Shown here: positions 8,882 to 19,416 of the stretch, one piece after another | How the letters are laid out: every line of letters starts with the position of its first letter | Numbering within the stretch: position 1 is the first letter of the stretch | NCBI RefSeq assembly: GCF_002008225.1 | Contig: NZ_MRDH01000023.1 | Location: 124,001 to 188,000, forward strand | DNA: 64,000 nt | DNA from: Agrobacterium salinitolerans | GTDB lineage: Bacteria > Pseudomonadota > Alphaproteobacteria > Rhizobiales > Rhizobiaceae | Direction: 5' to 3' | Position numbers and translations under genes: made by a program | The notes under the pieces: generated by a model | The model's input: only the letters and a program-made list of their open reading frames with translations | Database searches by the model: none | Told to the model about the DNA's origin: nothing

Positions 8882-10888
8882 ATGGGAAAGTGCATGAAGC
8901 ACACATTGGGAGAGGTGAGTGGACAGCAAGACTATCGGCGGCCGGACTCCCGGTTTTCTGATGAACTTCTTGCCCTTTACCAGCAGGAAGGTGAACGCAG
9001 CCGCCGCGGTTCGATCCGCCGGGGCCTGTGGACCGCTGTTTTAATCTATCTGCTATTTGCCGCAACCGACATCATTCTCATACCCGACGTCGCGTCCTAT
9101 ACCATTCTTGCACGCTTCGCCGTCGTCCTGTCATCCCTGCTGACGCTGGAAATCCAGCTGCGCAAGGGTGCAAGTACTGCCGCGCTCGATCTCACCTGCG
9201 CCACGGCTCTCGTCATGGGATATATCGGTTGGCTGCTCCCTTCGCTGTTGACCGACAATACTGAAAACATGTCCTATTACATGGTTTTCGGGGCAATATT
9301 CATGATGGGCGCCAATCTGTTTTTCACCTTCCGCTTCCATCTGTCACTGGTGTCTTCAGGTATTATTCTCGTCTCCTATTTTGTGGCGGCTATGCAGTTT
9401 CCCGAAGATGGCTTCTACAAGATCGCCTTCGGCACCTTCTACATTTCCTGCTTCGTCTTCACCTCTTACGTGAACTGGAACCTGAACCGGGAACGCTACC
9501 ATGTGTTCGTCAACGCACTGGAGGCGAAGGCCCAGCAAAAGGCGGCGGACGAGCGTGGCCAGGCGCTGTTGCGGCTTTCAAATACCGATTCCCTGACGGG
9601 CCTGCAGAACCGCCGCGCCATCGACCACCATCTGCGCCTTCTGTGGGAAAATTGGATCAGGAAGGAAGAAGGCTTTGCCGTTTTCCTCATCGACGTCGAC
9701 TTCTTCAAGAAATACAACGACCGTTACGGCCATCAGGAAGGGGACAAATGCCTGGTGACTGTGGGCAACGCCCTGCAGGATGCGATCACCGAACACGGCG
9801 CTTCCATCGGCCGCTATGGCGGCGAAGAATTCATCGTGCTGGCGCCGTTCAAGACCAGGCAGCAGGTGGGTGAGCTTGCCGAGACGATCCGCCACACAGT
9901 TGAAAGTCTGTCGCTCCCGCATGACCAGCGCCGCGATGGCACCTTCATTGTCACCGTCAGCATCGGTGCGTCGTTCACCCGTCCCAATCCGGACGGCAAA
10001 TTGGAAAAGATCATCAATGAAGCAGACCGCGCGCTCTATATAGCCAAGGGCAATGGCCGCAACTGCATGAAGCTGTTCGATCCGAACGATCCGCAGACCA
10101 GCGACGAGACCGAGAATATTGCCGCCCTGCTGAAAATCGCCGTCGCGGAAAATCTGGTTTCCCTCGTCTATCAGCCTATTCTCAACGTTTCGACCAACGA
10201 GACGGCAGGGGTAGAGGCGCTGATGCGGCTCCGCCTGCTGGATGGCACTCCTGTCGCGCCTGGCGTCTTCATTCCAATTGCCGAACGTACCGGCACGATC
10301 ATGGAACTTGGCCTGTGGACCATCAAGACGGTTTGCAAACAGATCCTGGCCGATGACACGGTGGCCGTCGTCAGCGTCAACGTCTCGCCGATGCAATTGA
10401 AGAATCCCGGTTTCGCAACCTCGGTGGCCGCCATTCTCGTGGAGGCCGGCATTGCCGGCAACAGGCTCGCCTTCGAAATCACCGAAGGCGTCGACATGGA
10501 AATGCACTCAGACGTGCTACGGTGTCTGAACGACCTGAAAACGCTTGGTATCAATATCTGGCTTGATGATTTCGGGACCGGTTTTGCCGGGCTCTCCTGG
10601 CTGCGCATGACGGATTTCGATACCGTCAAGATCGACCGCTCCTTCCTGCACGACAGCAAGGCCCCGCGCGGACGCGCGATGCTGCAGGACATGATCCGCC
10701 TCATCCGCAATCGCGGCCACAAGATCCTGATCGAAGGCGTGGAGACCGAGGAACAGCTAAGACTCGTGCGGCAGATGGAGATCGACTACGCGCAGGGTTA
10801 TTATATTGGGCGTCCGGTCGGGGCCGAGAGGCTGAGCGCGGCGGCGGCGCCCTATCCGCGCCCCAACATGCTGCTGCGCCCCGCCTGA
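8882..10888 (+). CDS. Membrane-bound GGDEF-EAL c-di-GMP enzyme
   Basis: 668 residues. Residues about 45-200 hold roughly six hydrophobic helices, an integral-membrane sensor with little periplasmic sequence. The GGDEF domain has the variant RYGGEEFIVL, which is normally active, and no obvious RxxD inhibitory site. The EAL domain looks catalytically complete: GVEALMRL, N of 'VNVSPMQL', E of 'FEITEG', LDDFGTGFAGLSWL, K of 'VKIDRSF', E of 'IEGVET', Q of 'YAQGYY'. Both activities or a switch are therefore possible. The ATG at 8882 lacks a clear ribosome site; an in-frame ATG at 8894 has GGAAAG just upstream. It is divergent from the methyltransferase gene, with about 300 bases of intergenic sequence between. 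Confidence 0.88.
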   Translation: MGKCMKHTLGEVSGQQDYRRPDSRFSDELLALYQQEGERSRRGSIRRGLWTAVLIYLLFAATDIILIPDVASYTILARFAVVLSSLLTLEIQLRKGASTAALDLTCATALVMGYIGWLLPSLLTDNTENMSYYMVFGAIFMMGANLFFTFRFHLSLVSSGIILVSYFVAAMQFPEDGFYKIAFGTFYISCFVFTSYVNWNLNRERYHVFVNALEAKAQQKAADERGQALLRLSNTDSLTGLQNRRAIDHHLRLLWENWIRKEEGFAVFLIDVDFFKKYNDRYGHQEGDKCLVTVGNALQDAITEHGASIGRYGGEEFIVLAPFKTRQQVGELAETIRHTVESLSLPHDQRRDGTFIVTVSIGASFTRPNPDGKLEKIINEADRALYIAKGNGRNCMKLFDPNDPQTSDETENIAALLKIAVAENLVSLVYQPILNVSTNETAGVEALMRLRLLDGTPVAPGVFIPIAERTGTIMELGLWTIKTVCKQILADDTVAVVSVNVSPMQLKNPGFATSVAAILVEAGIAGNRLAFEITEGVDMEMHSDVLRCLNDLKTLGINIWLDDFGTGFAGLSWLRMTDFDTVKIDRSFLHDSKAPRGRAMLQDMIRLIRNRGHKILIEGVETEEQLRLVRQMEIDYAQGYYIGRPVGAERLSAAAAPYPRPNMLLRPA

Positions 10889-10930
10889 TCCAGCGATGTC
10901 AGCGCAGACTGCCCTCATGTACTGGCCGCT

Positions 10931-12007
10931 TTAATGATAGGCGGGCAGGCTGAGCAAGAATTTTTCCGCAAGTTCTGAAAAGGCCGCCCGTGTGACGGGA
11001 TCGACAGGAGCGCCTTCCCTCTCCCGCCTTGCCGCCACCGCCCACTCCCGGTCACCTGGCGCCATGACCTTGCAGTCTTCCCGCACAGGGGATCCGCGCA
11101 GGACCTCGAGATAACGTTTCATGCCCTCGTCGAACACGTCGCGCTCCAGGAAGGCCTCCGGCTTCAGTGCCAGAACAAAGGCTCCGAGCCCGCGCGGCGT
11201 TGAAAAATCCGGCCCGCCCATGGGAGCGAGATCGAAACTGAGCTTCATGCCGGAGAGAACAGCGCTGAAAATCTCGACCATTCCCGCAAGCGCCGCGCCC
11301 TTGAACCCGAACTCACCGCCAACAGGGGCAAGCATCTCGGCCGCATTGGGATCGCGCGTATCGACGCCGTCGCCATCCGAAGCGACGCCTTGCGGCAATT
11401 GCTGGCCAAGGCTGCGGTAAAGCAGAACGCGGTTATAGGGCACGGCACTCGTCGCCATATCCAGCAGCCAGGGCATGCCGTCCGCTGCCGGCACACCGAT
11501 GGCAATGGGGTTGGTACCGTGGAAACGCATGGCGCCATCATGCAGGCGCACGAAACTGTCGGAATTGCAAAAGGTGAGGCCGATATAACCCTGCCGCGCC
11601 GCTTCCAGCGCATAAGCGCCGGCGGGGCCGAAATGCGATGAGTTACGGATCGCCACCGCGCCAATGCCGAATTTTTCCGCGAGCGCCATGGCGCTGTCCA
11701 TCGCCGCATAAGTCGCGCGGGCGCCATGGGCATGGTCGGCGTCGATCGTCTCCACCGCACCGAAGCCCGAAACGCGGCGGATCTGCGGTCGCCGATTGAG
11801 ACGTCCACCTTCGAGCGCGGTAATATAATGGGCGAGCAGGCGGACACCGTGGCTGTCCACACCGAGCCTTGTGCCGTGCATCATGGCGCGCGTCGCCGCA
11901 TCGGCCGTTTCGTCATCGGTGCCGGCGGCCAGGAAAACGGCGCGGCAAAACCGCTCCAGCTCATCCAGCCTCGCCAGGACAGTGGCTTTTTCAGTGCTGT
12001 GCGCCAT
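10931..12007 (-). CDS. Malate/lactate/ureidoglycolate dehydrogenase (LDH2 family)
   Basis: 358 residues from the ATG at 12007, which follows GGAGG by 8 bases. It belongs to the LDH2/MDH2 NAD(P)-dependent oxidoreductase family, distinct from ordinary lactate dehydrogenases, shown by 'GVDSHGVRLLAHYI' (about residues 50-63), 'NSSHFGPAGAYAL', 'HGTNPIAIGVPA' and the C-terminal 'GGPDFSTPRGLGAFVLAL'. Family members oxidise 2-hydroxyacids such as malate, sulfolactate or (S)-ureidoglycolate. The nearby ureidoglycine aminohydrolase makes ureidoglycolate a candidate, but the two genes are not in one operon and the substrate is unproven. Confidence 0.85.
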   Translation of the reverse strand: MAHSTEKATVLARLDELERFCRAVFLAAGTDDETADAATRAMMHGTRLGVDSHGVRLLAHYITALEGGRLNRRPQIRRVSGFGAVETIDADHAHGARATYAAMDSAMALAEKFGIGAVAIRNSSHFGPAGAYALEAARQGYIGLTFCNSDSFVRLHDGAMRFHGTNPIAIGVPAADGMPWLLDMATSAVPYNRVLLYRSLGQQLPQGVASDGDGVDTRDPNAAEMLAPVGGEFGFKGAALAGMVEIFSAVLSGMKLSFDLAPMGGPDFSTPRGLGAFVLALKPEAFLERDVFDEGMKRYLEVLRGSPVREDCKVMAPGDREWAVAARREREGAPVDPVTRAAFSELAEKFLLSLPAYH

Positions 12008-12098
12008 AAGGGAATCCTCCCAATTCCAGAATCCATGCCGCACAAGCTATTCACGGGGCGCGTTTTTGCAATCGAATATCGCGCGCCCGAAGGCTCAA

Positions 12099-14804
12099 TC
12101 AGTCTTCCGTTCCCGTGGCATCGTAAGAAGAGCGTTCGCCGGCGATGATCGCGCGTTTGCCGACATGATTGGCAGGCCCGACAATGCCTTCCTGTTCCAT
12201 GCGCTCGACCAGCGAAGCGGCGCGATTATAGCCCACGGACAGGCGGCGCTGGATATAGGATGTGGAGCATTTCTTGTCGCGCATCACCACCTTGACAGCC
12301 TTCTCGTAGAGATCGTCGCTATCGTCCTCACCCATGGCGGTCTTGTCGAAAACAGCGGCTTCCTCTTCCACATCTTCGTCGGTCTCGTCGGCGTCTTCGG
12401 TAACGGTGCCGAGATATTCCGGACGTCCCTGCGTCTTCAGATGCGCGACCACCTTTTCCACTTCCTCATCCGAAACGAAGGGGCCGTGGACACGGGCGAT
12501 GCGGCCACCACCCATCATGTGCAGCATGTCGCCCTGGCCGAGCAGGTGTTCCGCGCCCTGTTCGCCAAGGATGGTGCGGCTGTCGATCTTCGAGGTTACC
12601 TGGAAGGAGATGCGGGTCGGGAAGTTGGCCTTGATCGTGCCTGTAATGACATCGACCGACGGGCGCTGCGTTGCCATGATGAGATGAATGCCCGCGGCGC
12701 GCGCCATCTGCGCCAGGCGCTGGATCGCCCCTTCGATTTCCTTGCCCGCGACCATCATCAGGTCAGCCATTTCATCGACGATGACGACGATGTAAGGCAT
12801 GGCCGTGAGGTCCATTTCCTCCTGCTCGTAGACCGCTTCGCCGGTGGCGCGATCAAACCCGGTCTGCACGTTGCAGAATACCGTCTCACCCTTGGCGCGG
12901 GCGGTAGCGGCCCTTGCATTATAACCGTCGATATTACGCACGCCGAGACGTGACATCTTGCGATACCGGTCTTCCATCTCACGCACGGCCCATTTCAGGG
13001 CCATCACCGCCTTTTTCGGATCGGTGACCACAGGCGTCAGCAGATGCGGAATGCCGTCATAAACCGAAAGCTCGAGCATCTTGGGATCGACCATGATCAG
13101 GCGGCACTCTTCCGGCTTCAGGCGATAGAGCAGTGAAAGGATCATGGTGTTGATGGCGACCGACTTGCCCGAACCGGTGGTGCCCGCGACAAGAAGGTGC
13201 GGCATCTTCGCCAGTTCGGCGATGACAGGTTCGCCGCCGATGGTCTTGCCGAGGCAAAGTGCGAGCTTCTGGCGGGTCTCGGCGTAGTCGGTCGCTTCGA
13301 TCAATTCGCGCAGATAAACCGTCTCACGCACCGGGTTCGGCAATTCGATGCCGATGACATTGCGGCCGGGTACGACGGCGACACGCGCGGAAAGCGCCGA
13401 CATGGAGCGGGCGATATCGTCCGAGAGGCCGATGACGCGCGAGGACTTGACGCCGGGCGCGGGCTCGAATTCGTACAGCGTGACGACCGGGCCTGGACGA
13501 ACATCGATGATCTCGCCCTTGATGCCGAAATCCTCCAGCACGCTTTCGAGAAGACCGGCGCTCTGCTCCAGCGCTTCCGGCGTCATGGTCGTGGTCTGCT
13601 GGACACGGGCTTCCTGCAGAAGATCGATGGAGGGGTATTCATATTCGCCTTCGGCAAAGACAGGCGCGTCGCGGAACATCGGCTGCGAGGCCTGGATGGG
13701 TGCGCGCGGCGTAAAGCGCGGCTCTGCCGTAATTCTCTCAACCGGCTGAACCTGCTCCACAGGTTTCGGCGCTTCGGCAACCATTGGCGTTTCCGTAACG
13801 GCCGGCGGCGCGACTTCCTGTTCAACGACCGGAAGGGCCGCAGGAACGACGGACTGGCGCACGCCGATCTCGCGGTAAAGCCGGATTGCGGAACCACCCG
13901 GCACGGTAATGACCGGAGGCACGGACGAAAGTACGGCCGCCGCGGCCGCCGGCGATGCAAAGGCGACCGGCGCGACAACAGCAGGTGCCGTGACCGAATT
14001 TGCAAGAACGGCGCGCGCGGACGCGGAGACGCCCTCGCCGGCAGCGCCCGGCAGATCAAGCGTCATCACTTCCCAGAACAGCTCATCAGGCAGATGGGCG
14101 GCGAAAGCTGGAATGGCAGCCTGCGGCGCGGTGGTCTGAACTGCATCGATGGCGGGTTCGACGGATGGCGGCTGAACCGGCGAGAATATCTGCTGCGCGG
14201 GCGCTTCTGAAGCTAGGGAAACCTCCGCCTGAACCGGCGCCCGGGCAGCGGCAGCCGCCTCTTCCGCCTGCTTGCGGGCAAGCTCCAGCCGCAATTTGTA
14301 GGTCAACGCCCTCGCACCCCGGGCCTCCGGCGGCTGCGGCAGGAACGGCATGCGCGGCGGCGGCATGCGCGGCTCCGCCGGCTTTATGACCGGCTGAGAG
14401 ACAGGAGCAACCTCCTGCTGCACAGCCTGTTGCTGCTCCACCACTTCCGGCTCCGGTGCTTCAGCCGGAGCGACAGCCAGGACTTCCTCCTCCGGAATAT
14501 TGGGGGTCTCGACCGGCATGCGCCGCGCAAACGCGCTTTCCGGCGTGCGGGTGAAACGGACATTCGGGCCGAGCACGAAAGCATTCTGCCAGCCGGGCAT
14601 CTCGGCGCGGCCTTCGATGGCGTCGGCTGCGCTGACATCGGCATTCGGCTTGGGTGCCGCGCCGGCCTTCATCGCCGCCGTCTGCTGACCGGCAACCGAC
14701 TGGCCGCCGGCATGACGAGCCTTCTCGCTCCCCTCCCCTACGCTATTGGACGAATTCTGGAATCTGGATCGGGAGAAGCTCATGGCAGCGTGCACACTCA
14801 TCAT
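12099..14804 (-). CDS. ftsK: FtsK/SpoIIIE-family DNA translocase lacking membrane segments
   Basis: 901 residues. The C-terminal half is a complete FtsK motor: an alpha/beta region from about residue 400, Walker A GTTGSGKS near 550, Walker B '[14 protein letters not shown]', '[23 protein letters not shown]', and a gamma winged-helix domain at the end ('[22 protein letters not shown]'), the part that reads polar KOPS sequences. The N-terminal 380 residues are a low-complexity Ala/Pro/Glu linker with no hydrophobic helices, whereas canonical FtsK begins with four. It is therefore probably a second, soluble or peripherally associated paralogue acting in chromosome-dimer or terminus handling. The doublet ATG at 14804/14801 has only a distant GGGAG. 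Confidence 0.88.
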   Translation of the reverse strand: MMSVHAAMSFSRSRFQNSSNSVGEGSEKARHAGGQSVAGQQTAAMKAGAAPKPNADVSAADAIEGRAEMPGWQNAFVLGPNVRFTRTPESAFARRMPVETPNIPEEEVLAVAPAEAPEPEVVEQQQAVQQEVAPVSQPVIKPAEPRMPPPRMPFLPQPPEARGARALTYKLRLELARKQAEEAAAAARAPVQAEVSLASEAPAQQIFSPVQPPSVEPAIDAVQTTAPQAAIPAFAAHLPDELFWEVMTLDLPGAAGEGVSASARAVLANSVTAPAVVAPVAFASPAAAAAVLSSVPPVITVPGGSAIRLYREIGVRQSVVPAALPVVEQEVAPPAVTETPMVAEAPKPVEQVQPVERITAEPRFTPRAPIQASQPMFRDAPVFAEGEYEYPSIDLLQEARVQQTTTMTPEALEQSAGLLESVLEDFGIKGEIIDVRPGPVVTLYEFEPAPGVKSSRVIGLSDDIARSMSALSARVAVVPGRNVIGIELPNPVRETVYLRELIEATDYAETRQKLALCLGKTIGGEPVIAELAKMPHLLVAGTTGSGKSVAINTMILSLLYRLKPEECRLIMVDPKMLELSVYDGIPHLLTPVVTDPKKAVMALKWAVREMEDRYRKMSRLGVRNIDGYNARAATARAKGETVFCNVQTGFDRATGEAVYEQEEMDLTAMPYIVVIVDEMADLMMVAGKEIEGAIQRLAQMARAAGIHLIMATQRPSVDVITGTIKANFPTRISFQVTSKIDSRTILGEQGAEHLLGQGDMLHMMGGGRIARVHGPFVSDEEVEKVVAHLKTQGRPEYLGTVTEDADETDEDVEEEAAVFDKTAMGEDDSDDLYEKAVKVVMRDKKCSTSYIQRRLSVGYNRAASLVERMEQEGIVGPANHVGKRAIIAGERSSYDATGTED

Positions 14805-15179
14805 AAACGTACATATTTCGGTCTCCCTGAAATAAAAAATAAAGGTTAATTACCCCTTTCCAAACGGGGTCGACGAGGTAGATTTTCGTTTCGTCCACAG
14901 GCGGCACGGGGCACATGCCATCGAGGGAACGGCACTCCAACCACTTAATTTTATTAGGTTATATCAAATTTTCAGAGCATTACCGAGGGCAAGATGACAC
15001 GGTGAGAAAAGCGTATTGCCGCCGGAAAGCATATTGTTTCCGCAAAGGTGCGCGCAACGTAAAATCATTGCTGTAAAGCCCGCGAATTAACGTGGACACT
15101 GCCGAGGTTGCAGCCTTAAGATCGGCCTGCCGCGGCCCAAGCGGAAAGGCCCGTCCAGCCCTCATTTCCGGAGTGAATC
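14805..15179. other. Intergenic region between divergent ftsK-like and ABC operons
   Basis: About 375 bases without a convincing gene. The left part holds an AT-rich stretch and a short ACCCC...GGGGT hairpin at about 14850-14871. The right part leads into the ABC operon with GGAG 8 bases before the ATG at 15180. I could not assign a promoter or operator with confidence. Confidence 0.4.
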
Positions 15180-16790
15180 ATGTCGCCTGTCCATCTGTCC
15201 CGTCGCTCGCTTCTCAAGACCTCGCTTCTTCTTGCCGCAACCACGGGGCTGGCAGGCATTGCCGCTGCGCAGCAGGCGGCGCCCGGCGGAAGGTTGATCG
15301 TTGCGGCCGATTCGGAGCCGAAGAACCTCAATCCGGCGATCGTCGCCTCAAACGGCGTGTTTTATATTGCCAGCAAGATCATCGAGCCGCTGGCCGAGGC
15401 CTCCTTCAACGGCAAGGACGGCCTGGAACCGCGCCTCGCAACCGAATGGGCGGGATCGGATGACGGGTTAAGCGCCACCTTCAAGCTGCGTGAGGGCGTG
15501 ACCTGGCATGATGGCAAACCCTTTACCTCCGCGGACGTTGCCTTTTCGGCGCTCTACGTCTGGAAACCATTGCAAAACCTCGGACGGCTGGTCTTTGCCA
15601 ATCTCGATAAGGTCGACACGCCGGATGAACACACGGCAATCTTCCGCTTCTCCAAGCCAACGCCGTTCCAGCTCATCCGCAACGCGCTGCCGGTCGTTAC
15701 CAGCGTCGTGCCGAAACATCTTTATGAAGGCACCGATATCGCCACCAACCCGGCCAATACCAAACCGGTCGGCACCGGGCCTTTCGTCTTTGCCGAATAC
15801 AAACCCGGCGAATATTATCGCCTGACCCGCAATCCCAATTACTGGGGCAAGGACGAACCGCAGCTCGAAGAGATCATCTATCGCGTCTTGCCCGACCGCG
15901 CAGGCGCTGCCTCGGCGCTGGAAGCGGAAGAAATACAGCTGGCCGCCTTCTCCGCCGTGCCGCTGGCCGATCTCGACCGCATCTCGAAGGTGCCTGGGAT
16001 CAAGGTCATCGCCGATGGTTACGAGGCGCTGACCTATCAATTGGTGGTGGAAATCAACCATCGCCGCAAGGAACTGGCCGACCTCAAGGTCCGGAAGGCC
16101 ATCGCCCACGCCATCGACAAAAAATTCGTCATAGACAAGGTCTTTCTCGGTTACGCCACGGCATCCACCGGCCCGGTACCGAAGAACGCCCCTGAATTCT
16201 ACACCGACGATGTCGAAACCTATGATTTCGATGTGGCCAAGGCCAACGCCCTGCTGGACGAGGCGGGTTATGCACGCGGCCCGAACGGAACACGTTTCTC
16301 GCTGAAACTTCTGCCGGCGCCTTACTTCAATGAAACCAGGCAGTTCGGCTCCTATCTTCGTCAGGCGTTGCAGGAAATCGGCATCGATGCCGAATTGGTC
16401 AACAATGATTCAGCCGCTCACCAGAAGGCCGTTTACACCGATCATGCCTTCGATCTCGCCATCGCGCCGCCGGTCTTCCGCGGCGACCCGGCAATTTCCA
16501 CCACCATTCTCGTGCGTTCCGGCATTCCGACCGGCGTCGGCTTCTCCAACCAGGGCGGTTACGAGAACAAGACTCTGGACGAACTGATCGACAATGCGGC
16601 GATAACAGTCGATACGGCGGTACGCACGGCGCTTTACAAGGATTTCCAGAAGCAGGTCGCCGCCGATCTGCCGCTGATCAACGTTGCCGAATGGGGCTTC
16701 ATTACCGTGGCGCGCGATACGGTCAAACATGTCGCCAGCAATCCCCGCTGGGCCGTCTCCAACTGGGCGGATACGACGGTCGACGGCTGA
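15180..16790 (+). CDS. ABC transporter substrate-binding protein, family 5, Tat-type signal
   Basis: 536 residues of the DppA/OppA-type periplasmic binding protein family. The N-terminus has a twin-arginine motif (SRRSLLKTS) followed by a hydrophobic stretch ending at AAAQQ, so export of a folded protein by Tat is likely. Family features include 'DSEPKNLNPAI', 'GLEPRLATEW', 'FKLREGVTWHDGKPFTS-A-D-V' and 'VPKHLYEGT'. It is the first gene of a five-gene importer. The ATG follows GGAGTGAATC. Ligands of this family range from peptides to nickel, glutathione and sugars; nothing here fixes which. Confidence 0.9.
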   Translation: MSPVHLSRRSLLKTSLLLAATTGLAGIAAAQQAAPGGRLIVAADSEPKNLNPAIVASNGVFYIASKIIEPLAEASFNGKDGLEPRLATEWAGSDDGLSATFKLREGVTWHDGKPFTSADVAFSALYVWKPLQNLGRLVFANLDKVDTPDEHTAIFRFSKPTPFQLIRNALPVVTSVVPKHLYEGTDIATNPANTKPVGTGPFVFAEYKPGEYYRLTRNPNYWGKDEPQLEEIIYRVLPDRAGAASALEAEEIQLAAFSAVPLADLDRISKVPGIKVIADGYEALTYQLVVEINHRRKELADLKVRKAIAHAIDKKFVIDKVFLGYATASTGPVPKNAPEFYTDDVETYDFDVAKANALLDEAGYARGPNGTRFSLKLLPAPYFNETRQFGSYLRQALQEIGIDAELVNNDSAAHQKAVYTDHAFDLAIAPPVFRGDPAISTTILVRSGIPTGVGFSNQGGYENKTLDELIDNAAITVDTAVRTALYKDFQKQVAADLPLINVAEWGFITVARDTVKHVASNPRWAVSNWADTTVDG

Positions 16791-16799
16791 GGACGCGCC

Positions 16800-17789
16800 G
16801 TGAAGCGTGCAACAACATTGCTGAAGCGTAGGGCAGTCAGCGCCATTCCGGTGCTGCTGATTGTCCTCGTCTTCACCTTCGTACTGCTTGAAAACGCATC
16901 CGGAGACGCGGTAGACGCCTATCTCGTCTCCATCGGCGGCGGTGATGCCGGGCTCAGGGATGTATTGCGCGAGCAATATGGCCTGAACGGTTCGGTGCTG
17001 GCCCGTTTCTGGCTCTATGCCAGCTCGGTGCTGCGGCTCGATCTCGGCTGGTCGCTTGCCTTCGACCGCCCTGTGCTGGGGTTGATCCTCGAGCGACTGC
17101 CGAACACGCTTCTCCTGATGGGCAGCGCTACCACACTCGCCTTCATCCTCGGCACCGGGCTTGGCATCGTTGCGGGGGCGCGTCCTGGCGGGCTGGCGGA
17201 CCGCGTGCTTTCAACGTTTTCGCTGGCGCTTTACGCCACGCCCGGCTTCTGGCTTGGCCTCGTGCTCGCAATCGTCTTTGCCGTTCAACTCAAATGGCTG
17301 CCCACGTCCGGCATCGAAACCATCGCCTCGGGCAAACAGGGATTTGCAAGGGCGCTCGATATTGCCCGCCATCTCGTGTTGCCGGTCGCCAGCCTCGGCC
17401 TCATTTATCTCGCGCTTTTCCTGCGCGTCATGCGCACCGCCATGGCGGCGGTCTGGCCGCTGGATTTCGTGCTGTTCGCCAGGTCAAAAGGGCTTTCCAA
17501 ACGGCGGATCGTGCTGCGCCATGTCGCGCGCAATGCCGCTCTTCCGCTCGTCACCGTGCTTGGCCTGCAGGCCGCAACCATGCTGGGCGGCAGCGTGGTA
17601 GTTGAAAGCGTCTTTGCCATTCCCGGCTTTGGCCGGCTGGCGCAGGAGGCGGTCAGCGGTCGCGACACGCCGCTTTTGATGGGCATTATTCTAACAAGCG
17701 CCGTCTTCGTCATCCTCGTCAATCTCGCCGTCGACATTCTCTATGCCGTTCTCGATCCGCGCATCGGCAGCGGGGAGCGACAGGCATGA
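16800..17789 (+). CDS. ABC permease, DppB type
   Basis: 329 residues with an N-terminal helix, an external loop and about five further helices. The inner-membrane-component signature is seen as 'LFARSKGLSKRRIVLRHVARNAALPLVTVLG'. It pairs with the DppC-type permease that follows, overlapping it by 4 bases (ATGA). The start is GTG at 16800, 10 bases after the binding-protein stop, with GAGGA upstream. The product forms half of the membrane channel of the importer. Confidence 0.92.
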   Translation: MKRATTLLKRRAVSAIPVLLIVLVFTFVLLENASGDAVDAYLVSIGGGDAGLRDVLREQYGLNGSVLARFWLYASSVLRLDLGWSLAFDRPVLGLILERLPNTLLLMGSATTLAFILGTGLGIVAGARPGGLADRVLSTFSLALYATPGFWLGLVLAIVFAVQLKWLPTSGIETIASGKQGFARALDIARHLVLPVASLGLIYLALFLRVMRTAMAAVWPLDFVLFARSKGLSKRRIVLRHVARNAALPLVTVLGLQAATMLGGSVVVESVFAIPGFGRLAQEAVSGRDTPLLMGIILTSAVFVILVNLAVDILYAVLDPRIGSGERQA

Positions 17790-18616
17790 GTTTCGCTCTC
17801 CGGCTGCTGCGCAGTTTCGAAGGCGCCACAGGCGCCATCATTCTGGCGCTGCTTGCCGTGACGGCGCTCGCCGCGCCCGTCGTTTTTCCCGGTGACCCGC
17901 TGGCCATCGCCGGTGAGCCGCTGATCGCGCCCTTTACGGATGCCGCTTTGCCTCTCGGCACCGACCGGCTTGGCCGAGATGTGCTGGCCGAACTTGCCCA
18001 CGGCGCGCAGTCCTCTTTGCTCGTTGGCATTGGCGCCGCCGCCGCGGCGCTGGTGATCGGCGCCGTCATCGGCACCATTGCCGGTTTTGCAGGTGGCCTC
18101 GTGGATGAAGCATTGATGCGCGTCACCGACGCCTTCCAGATCGTGCCGAATTTCTTGCTCGCGCTCGCCTTCGTCAGCACCATCGGCCCTTCCATGCCCA
18201 TTGTCATTCTCGCCATTGCGCTCGGCGCATGGGCGGATCCGGCGCGGTTGATGCGGGCGCAGGTCTTGAGCATACGCGAGCGCGATTATGTTCAATCCGC
18301 CCGCGCCATCGGCATGCATCCGTTAGAAATCGCCTTCCGGCAGATTTTACCGAACGCCCTGCCGCCGGTTCTGGCGCTGGCCGCCATCATCGTTGCGGCA
18401 GCCATTCTCACCGAAGCGGCGCTGTCCTTCCTCGGACTTGGCGATCCCAATATCGTCACCTGGGGTTCTATGATTGCCGAAGGACGTAACGTCCTGCGCT
18501 CGGCCGCGTTTTTATCCGTCATCCCCGGCATCGGCCTTCTGGTCACCGTTCTCGGCGTTTATCTTTTCGCAGAAGGCGTCAACAGGGCGATGGCGACGAG
18601 GAGGCAAGAGCCATGA
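17786..18616 (+). CDS. ABC permease, DppC type
   Basis: 276 residues with the usual DppC layout: one N-terminal helix, the conserved 'PLGTDRLGRDVLAELAHGAQ' stretch before the core, then five helices. The cytoplasmic coupling loop reads 'RERDYVQSARAIGMHPLEIAFRQILPNALPP', where EAA-loop residues contact the ATPase. It overlaps both neighbours by ATGA junctions, so the genes are translationally coupled. Confidence 0.93.
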   Translation: MSFALRLLRSFEGATGAIILALLAVTALAAPVVFPGDPLAIAGEPLIAPFTDAALPLGTDRLGRDVLAELAHGAQSSLLVGIGAAAAALVIGAVIGTIAGFAGGLVDEALMRVTDAFQIVPNFLLALAFVSTIGPSMPIVILAIALGAWADPARLMRAQVLSIRERDYVQSARAIGMHPLEIAFRQILPNALPPVLALAAIIVAAAILTEAALSFLGLGDPNIVTWGSMIAEGRNVLRSAAFLSVIPGIGLLVTVLGVYLFAEGVNRAMATRRQEP

Positions 18617-19416
18617 GCGGAAATGCGCTATGCCGGATCGACGATCTCAGCGTTTTTTATGCGGCAGGCGATGCACCGGCACTGCAGACTGTTTCGCTGA
18701 CGATCCGGCAGGGGCAGAGGCTGGCGATCATCGGCGAAAGCGGTTCGGGAAAATCCACGCTCGGCAGAGCCATTGCCGGTCTTCTTCCCGGCAATGCGCG
18801 GGTTTCCGGCGATATTTCCTGGAGCCGCGATAGCGGCCTGTTTCACGGCAGGCCGCAGCCCGGACGCGATATCGGTACGATCTTTCAAGATACCGGCGCG
18901 ACGCTGAACCCGGTTCTCACCATCGGCGAACAGGTGGCGGAAGGCGCCGTTCGGCATCTCGATCTGTCGTGGAGGAAGGCGCGCGATCTTGCCCGCGACC
19001 TTCTGGACCGGGTGCGGCTGCCGCATCCTTCCCACCTGCTTGCCGCCTATCCGCACCAGCTTTCCGGCGGCCAGAGACAGCGCGTGGCAATTGCCGCCGC
19101 CATTGCCGCCAATCCTTCGATCCTGATCGCCGACGAAGCCACGAGCGCGCTCGATACTGTCAGCCAGGCCGCCATCGCCATGCTGCTGGACGATCTGGTG
19201 CGGCGGGAAAACAAAACGCTGGTGTTCATCACCCATGATATCGGCCTCGCCTCCAGCCTTGCCGACGAGATCGCGGTTCTGCGCGCGGGGCTGCTGGTGG
19301 AACACGGCCCGACGCGGCGGGTGCTTTCCACGCCTGCCCATGACTATACGCGCGCGCTGCTTGCCGATTATCTCGATCTCTCCACTCCGCCGCTCATCAG
19401 CGAGGCCGCGTCATGA
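18613..19416 (+). CDS. ABC transporter ATPase, DppD type
   Basis: 267 residues. Walker A GESGSGKST, signature 'LSGGQRQRVAIAAAIA', Walker B 'ILIADEATSALD' and switch histidine 'FITHDIG' are all present, so it should hydrolyse ATP. It lacks the long C-terminal oligopeptide-transporter extension found in many DppD proteins, ending soon after 'PAHDYTRALLADYLD'. It is the first of the pair of nucleotide-binding subunits and overlaps its neighbours by 4 bases. Confidence 0.92.
   Translation: MSGNALCRIDDLSVFYAAGDAPALQTVSLTIRQGQRLAIIGESGSGKSTLGRAIAGLLPGNARVSGDISWSRDSGLFHGRPQPGRDIGTIFQDTGATLNPVLTIGEQVAEGAVRHLDLSWRKARDLARDLLDRVRLPHPSHLLAAYPHQLSGGQRQRVAIAAAIAANPSILIADEATSALDTVSQAAIAMLLDDLVRRENKTLVFITHDIGLASSLADEIAVLRAGLLVEHGPTRRVLSTPAHDYTRALLADYLDLSTPPLISEAAS

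Noticed and set aside
14743-14940. 65-codon minus-strand frame overlapping the ftsK-like start
   Set aside because: Overlaps the ftsK-like gene in another frame and has no ribosome site; considered as a lost upstream part of FtsK but it has no membrane-helix pattern to support that.
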